From Lepeophtheirus salmonis (taxonomy: Eukaryota > Arthropoda > Copepoda > Siphonostomatoida > Caligidae): a stretch of DNA of 64,000 nucleotides. The stretch covers positions 10,542,805 through 10,606,804 of the forward strand of contig NC_052132.2 in assembly GCF_016086655.4 (NCBI RefSeq), in the 5' to 3' direction. A program made the translations under genes and the position numbers. Position 1 is the first letter of the stretch. Every line of letters starts with the position of its first letter. Below are positions 61,601 to 64,000 of this stretch, in pieces. Under the pieces are notes generated by a model. The model was not told the origin of the DNA. It saw only the letters and a list, made by a program, of their open reading frames with translations, and ran no database searches.

Positions 61601-62518
61601 GCGTGTTATATTAAAAAAGAAAAGAAAAGGGAGTATACAGCTGTATGTAAAAATTAATAAAATGTCGTAAATGTTTAAGTCAACTCATATTTTACACAAC
61701 TGCATAATGTATAGAGGTGTATAAAATATGAGTTGACGGCTCATTTTTAACAAAGAGCGTGTGTAGAGAAAACTTATATTAAAAAGAAAAGGGAACAATA
61801 TAATATAACATATAAAAACACGGGGATGACTTTATATGAGGTTTAACAACGAATCTGGGTACGCTCATCCCCTCATATTGAAAAAGAAAAAGGGGGTACA
61901 TAAATATTTAGTTGTAAGTCCTGAGCCTTTTTTAGCGTGCGATTTTTTGTTGTTTGGCTAGGTAAAAAAGTTTTTTCCCTCATTTTTGATTGAAGAATAT
62001 CAAAGTAATGAGCTATGACGTGTGAATGTGCTCGAAAAACGTAGAGTAGTAACACCTAGGATTTCTTAATAAGTCATCCTGTATCTTATTGAAGAGCAAA
62101 ATTTGTCTGTTTGTCGACTCTTAATAAAACTCTAGACAATTCCGAGTACTTCTACTAGTAGATAAATAAATAAACAATCTTTAAATGTCAGAAATCCATT
62201 GTTTTATTTCGAACCTCTCTTTCTTTTCATTTAGTTATAGCCTTTAGTTGGTCAAAAAATCGGAAGATAGAAAAAGAGCGCGCGTTTCATGTATAGATCA
62301 AAACGGAAATATGTTCCAACTTACCACTTTCTTTCCAGGGAAGGAAAGTTCTTCTACTGTAGGGGTTTTGAGATCATCTCCTTCTTGTTCAGATTTTGGC
62401 GAGACAGTTTCATTTATAGTTCCGTTGACACTCCCATCATTTAATGCAGTATTTGTCGGCTTAGAATTTTTCATCTTGTCCAAGTCTTTACAATTCATGT
62501 AGACAGGATGAGGAATTA
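58051..62518 (-). CDS. Multi-exon gene, 3' part: Ser/Pro/Arg-rich tail protein, unidentified
   Basis: Four minus-strand exons join as 62518-62325, 60799-60682, 60320-60159 and 58649-58051. The junction phases are 0, 1 and 1, all introns are GT-AG, and no stop occurs before TAA at 58053-58051. The joined frame gives about 356 residues from the first exon edge, or 350 from ATG 62498. In order it has an acidic Glu/Thr-rich stretch, a Ser/Gly run (EDGSSSSSG) leading to SSGYGSQ, a His/Asn/Pro segment, a basic KRRSLSLRR, a KPPPPMRR proline motif, and a charged C-terminus with SSLFSTLSSKLNQR. I see no membrane segment, signal peptide or enzymatic motif, so it reads as a disordered, phospho-regulated tail. 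I do not recognise the family. Scaffold tails of the NHS/GukH or MTSS type came to mind only because of similar RRSxS, SGYxSQ and poly-Pro runs. Upstream exons probably lie beyond 64000, although ATG 62498 could be the true start. Confidence 0.7.
58765..58870. repeat. R2-related fragment in the last intron
   Basis: It carries GGATCGGTCTAAAAAAAC, AGACTGCAGTCC and TCCTAGGACCGGTTC, blocks typical of R2. No intact ends. Confidence 0.45.
59115..59890. repeat. Long fold-back element inside an intron
   Basis: The left arm TTTTGAGATCTTAAAGAT (59174-59191) pairs with TTTTTGAGATCTTAAAGATG read from the right arm near 59815. Further in, AGGTAAAACCCTTTTAAT pairs with AAGTAAAACCCTAATAAT, and ATTTATAAAATCATGACTTT pairs with ATTTATAAAAATCATAACTT. 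The arms are about 300 bp each and the tip is AT-rich. It lies in the 1.5-kb intron between exons 60159 and 58649. Confidence 0.75.
59940..60085. repeat. Small inverted-repeat element beside an exon
   Basis: GGGACGTTGCTAG at about 59944 is repeated inverted as CTAGCAACGTCCC at about 60063-60079, with CA/CACCA outside. It looks like a MITE of about 140 bp, 75 bp from the donor of exon 60159-60320. No target duplication seen. Confidence 0.5.
60159..60320 (-). CDS. Internal symmetric exon (162 nt, phase 1-1)
   Basis: The acceptor is TCCTAACTCAG, with a good branch-point-like CTAAC, and the donor is TTCAAG|GTAAAT. Both borders are phase 1 and the length is a multiple of three, so the exon could be skipped without breaking the frame. 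It encodes a Ser/Pro/His/Asn stretch (STPLSSPPHVHQNHQES) and the basic motif TLKRRSLSLRRN. Confidence 0.75.
60682..60799 (-). CDS. Internal exon, Ser/Gly-rich, of the Ser/Pro-rich gene
   Basis: The 118-nt exon is bounded by acceptor CTTTCTTAATTAG and donor TTGAAG|GTAATT. It enters in phase 0 and leaves in phase 1, matching both neighbours. It encodes TGSAEDGSSSSSG, then SSGYGSQ and FDENMPQCSIE. The low-complexity serine run followed by SGYGSQ is the most family-like feature of the protein. A 25-T run at 60869-60893 lies just upstream in the intron. Confidence 0.75.
60869..60893. repeat. 25-T homopolymer
   Basis: The run of 25 T lies 70 bp upstream (gene sense) of exon 60799-60682. Other long runs are 27906-27925 (20 T), 29477-29498 (22 T) and 40448-40466 (19 T). 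They could be poly(A) tails of reverse-strand retroposons, but no bodies are attached. Confidence 0.8.
60940..61130 (+). repeat. R2-related repeat piece in an intron
   Basis: It has GACCGATATTTTGGTCCAGA and TGATTTATGAGTTGTACAAA and is the sister of 13262-13480. It lies in the intron between exons 62325 and 60799 of the minus-strand gene. The plus-strand open frame at 61156-61392 continues into unannotated repeat. Confidence 0.55.
61679..61737. repeat. Short hairpin
   Basis: GTCAACTCATATTTTACAC at 61679-61697 pairs with GTGTATAAAATATGAGTTGAC at 61717-61737, leaving a loop of about 20 nt. It directly precedes the R6-like piece, so it may be the end of that element. Confidence 0.6.
61740..61910 (-). 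repeat. R6-like pieces, reverse sense, in an intron
   Basis: TTTTTAACAAAGAGCGTGTG and GTTTAACAACGAATCTGGG are diverged reverse complements of the R6 core. They lie in the first visible intron of the minus-strand gene. Confidence 0.4.
62325..62518 (-). CDS. Exon (first visible) of the Ser/Pro-rich gene
   Basis: The donor is a textbook GTG|GTAAGT at 62325/62324 in phase 0. The acceptor is inferred from TTACCGTAG at 62519-62527, which makes the exon start in phase 1; its pyrimidine tract is weak. The translation includes VSPKSEQEGDDLKTPTVEE and ends FPGKKV. If this is instead the first coding exon, ATG 62498 (MNCKDLDK) is the start and the upstream bases are 5' UTR. A stronger Kozak context or an upstream exon outside the window would decide this. 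Confidence 0.65.
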
Positions 62519-63361
62519 CTACGGTAAGAACAATTTATCATTAACATCATAACTTAAGAGGGTAAAAAGTAGAGTAAAAAAACGCAAGATGCATTTTCAA
62601 CGCAAAAAGCAATTTTTTTTCCTCATTTAAATTTGAGTGTTTATGCAAATGCAATCAAATTAGGTATCCCAAGTCACTATATAATATATTTTTTTACCCT
62701 ACATAAAAATATGATCAATATGAAACCGTTATTTTATCATTTCATATTATATTTTCTTATTATGTTATTACACAACGTTTGAATGGTTGGCTTGGTTTTA
62801 ACAGACATCTTTTTGTGTGTTCCTCAATTTTTTACTGCAGGGCGGGAGAGCTTCCTTTTTTTGTATAATGCATGGTTTATCAGCTGTAGAAATAGTAGTT
62901 GAGTGGGGGTGGCTTCATTCTAGAGCAAGATTCTAAATTTATTTTAGAAATTTTTATGACACTAAACTTATTGCAGTTTAGTTCCTGAGCTTTTAATGGT
63001 GCAATTTATGACAATCAGTTTATTGCTTCAATTTCTAATATCCAAAGAATTATATTTTTTTTTTAAAGCAGAATTATTTCAACAAGAATAATTATGCTAT
63101 AGGGCTAAAATTGGCGCAATCAAATTTTATGTCGTGCAGTCATTCTAAATTGGAGCAAATTGTTATAATAGAGAAATTGGGATGGGTAATTTTAAGAAAA
63201 ACAAACATTTCAATACCATTACGGTATCGTCAATATCAAATTACTTAATCCACAAATATGATACTAATTAAATTTTTTATCTTATATAATTATTCACCTA
63301 AAAGTTCTGCATGAAAAATTATTAAAAGAGAACAAAGAAAATAAAAAAAAATCATGTGAAA
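62519..63361. other. Upstream intron or flank of the minus-strand gene, no exon seen
   Basis: No further exon with compatible phase (ending after one base of a codon) was found up to the window edge. The sequence is AT-rich and is followed by an R3 element. Confidence 0.5.
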
Positions 63362-63851
63362 CAGGAGAGTCCGCAGGATTATATTTTGGGGGGACTTAGT
63401 TTTTGGAAATTTTTTTTGGGGAAAATAAATTTGAAAAATAACTTTTTTTGTAAAAAAAGTCCCAAATTATAAATCAAAATATAAATGATTACAAAAAAGA
63501 ATTCAAAAATCCACAGTTAATCTCAAAAAAATTATGTTTGTGTAAAAAAATTTTAAAAATCCAGAGCTATTTTTCAAAAATTAAATATTAAATTATTTTT
63601 TAAAAAGTTTCAAATATCCCACAGCTATTATGAAATAATTTAATTTTTTGAAAAAAAAAAATTTAAAAAGTTAAGTGATGTTTGAAAAAAAAGATTTCAA
63701 AAATCCACAGGTGTTTACGAAAAAATAATTTTTTCCAAAAATTTAAATTTCAAATTTTTTGAGATAATTTTCAAAAATTTTTTTATTAATTAAAAAAGTT
63801 AATTGGGAGGGGGCTACAGCCACTACAGCCCACACCCTTGGGGCGCCTCTG
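63362..63851 (+). repeat. R3 element, second copy
   Basis: The left end is CAGGAGAGTCCGCAGGATTA and the right end, read inward, is CAGAGGCGCCCCAAGGGTG, with GGGAGGGGGCTACAGCC inside. The core repeats are the same kind as at 51103-51718. Confidence 0.7.
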
Positions 63852-64000
63852 TAATTATTATACCGAAGCTAGGTTTCTTCAAATATGGAGAATGTCACCT
63901 CTCTGCTATAATTGTCAAAACTGTGTCAAATAAAAACTTTAAATGCGTAGCATCATTTTGAAAGATCCATAAAACTTTTCTGATGAATAAAACTTATTTT

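Noticed and set aside
1..64000. An undescribed defence, biosynthetic or viral system
   Set aside because: No gene cluster, conserved enzyme set or viral hallmark gene is readable; the coding matter is one host gene end and transposon relics.

Overview
The window looks like animal nuclear DNA, not prokaryotic or organellar. It is strongly AT-rich with long homopolymer tracts, it has almost no long open reading frames, one gene is split by GT-AG introns, and it is dense in decayed DNA transposons. The mix of Tc1/mariner relics with small nonautonomous elements, and the style of the transposases, reminds me of parasitic copepods such as the salmon louse. That assignment is from memory and is an inference.

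The only convincing host gene is on the minus strand at the right-hand end. Four exons (62518-62325, 60799-60682, 60320-60159, 58649-58051) have compatible phases and form the 3' end of a reading frame for a Ser/Pro/Arg-rich tail of about 350 residues. I cannot name it with confidence. Its 5' part probably lies beyond the window. Its last intron holds a long fold-back element. A degenerate THAP-type zinc finger stretch at 1989-2204 is a second, weak host- or transposon-derived coding trace.

Most other recognisable coding matter is transposase. Mariner/Tc1 relics lie at 261-1110, 4285-4654, 5768-6276 (two halves in opposite orientation), 9346-9890, 11385-12091, 14150-14570, 23752-23906, 37798-38419, 44356-44952, 46313-47459 (the best copy, with terminal inverted repeats and TA duplications), 48849-49560, 49960-50160 and 51975-52120. 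Two non-LTR retrotransposon 3' ends lie at 24640-25370 (+) and 29808-30590 (-).

The space between is filled by short repeats. R1 is a roughly 450-bp dispersed family with about 19 pieces in both orientations. R2 is a TA-flanked MITE with GTGTTG ends. R3 is a hAT-like element with CAGGGG ends and an AT-rich core. There are also several fold-back MITEs (16400-16801, 34466-34975, 42200-42885, 59115-59890), a hAT-like element cleanly nested in an R1 copy (55922-56712), and a diverged 109-bp tandem array with a possible dimeric pattern (26080-26657). I found no rRNA, tRNA, CRISPR array or recognisable viral gene. The window is best read as a repeat-rich intergenic region next to the 3' end of one gene.
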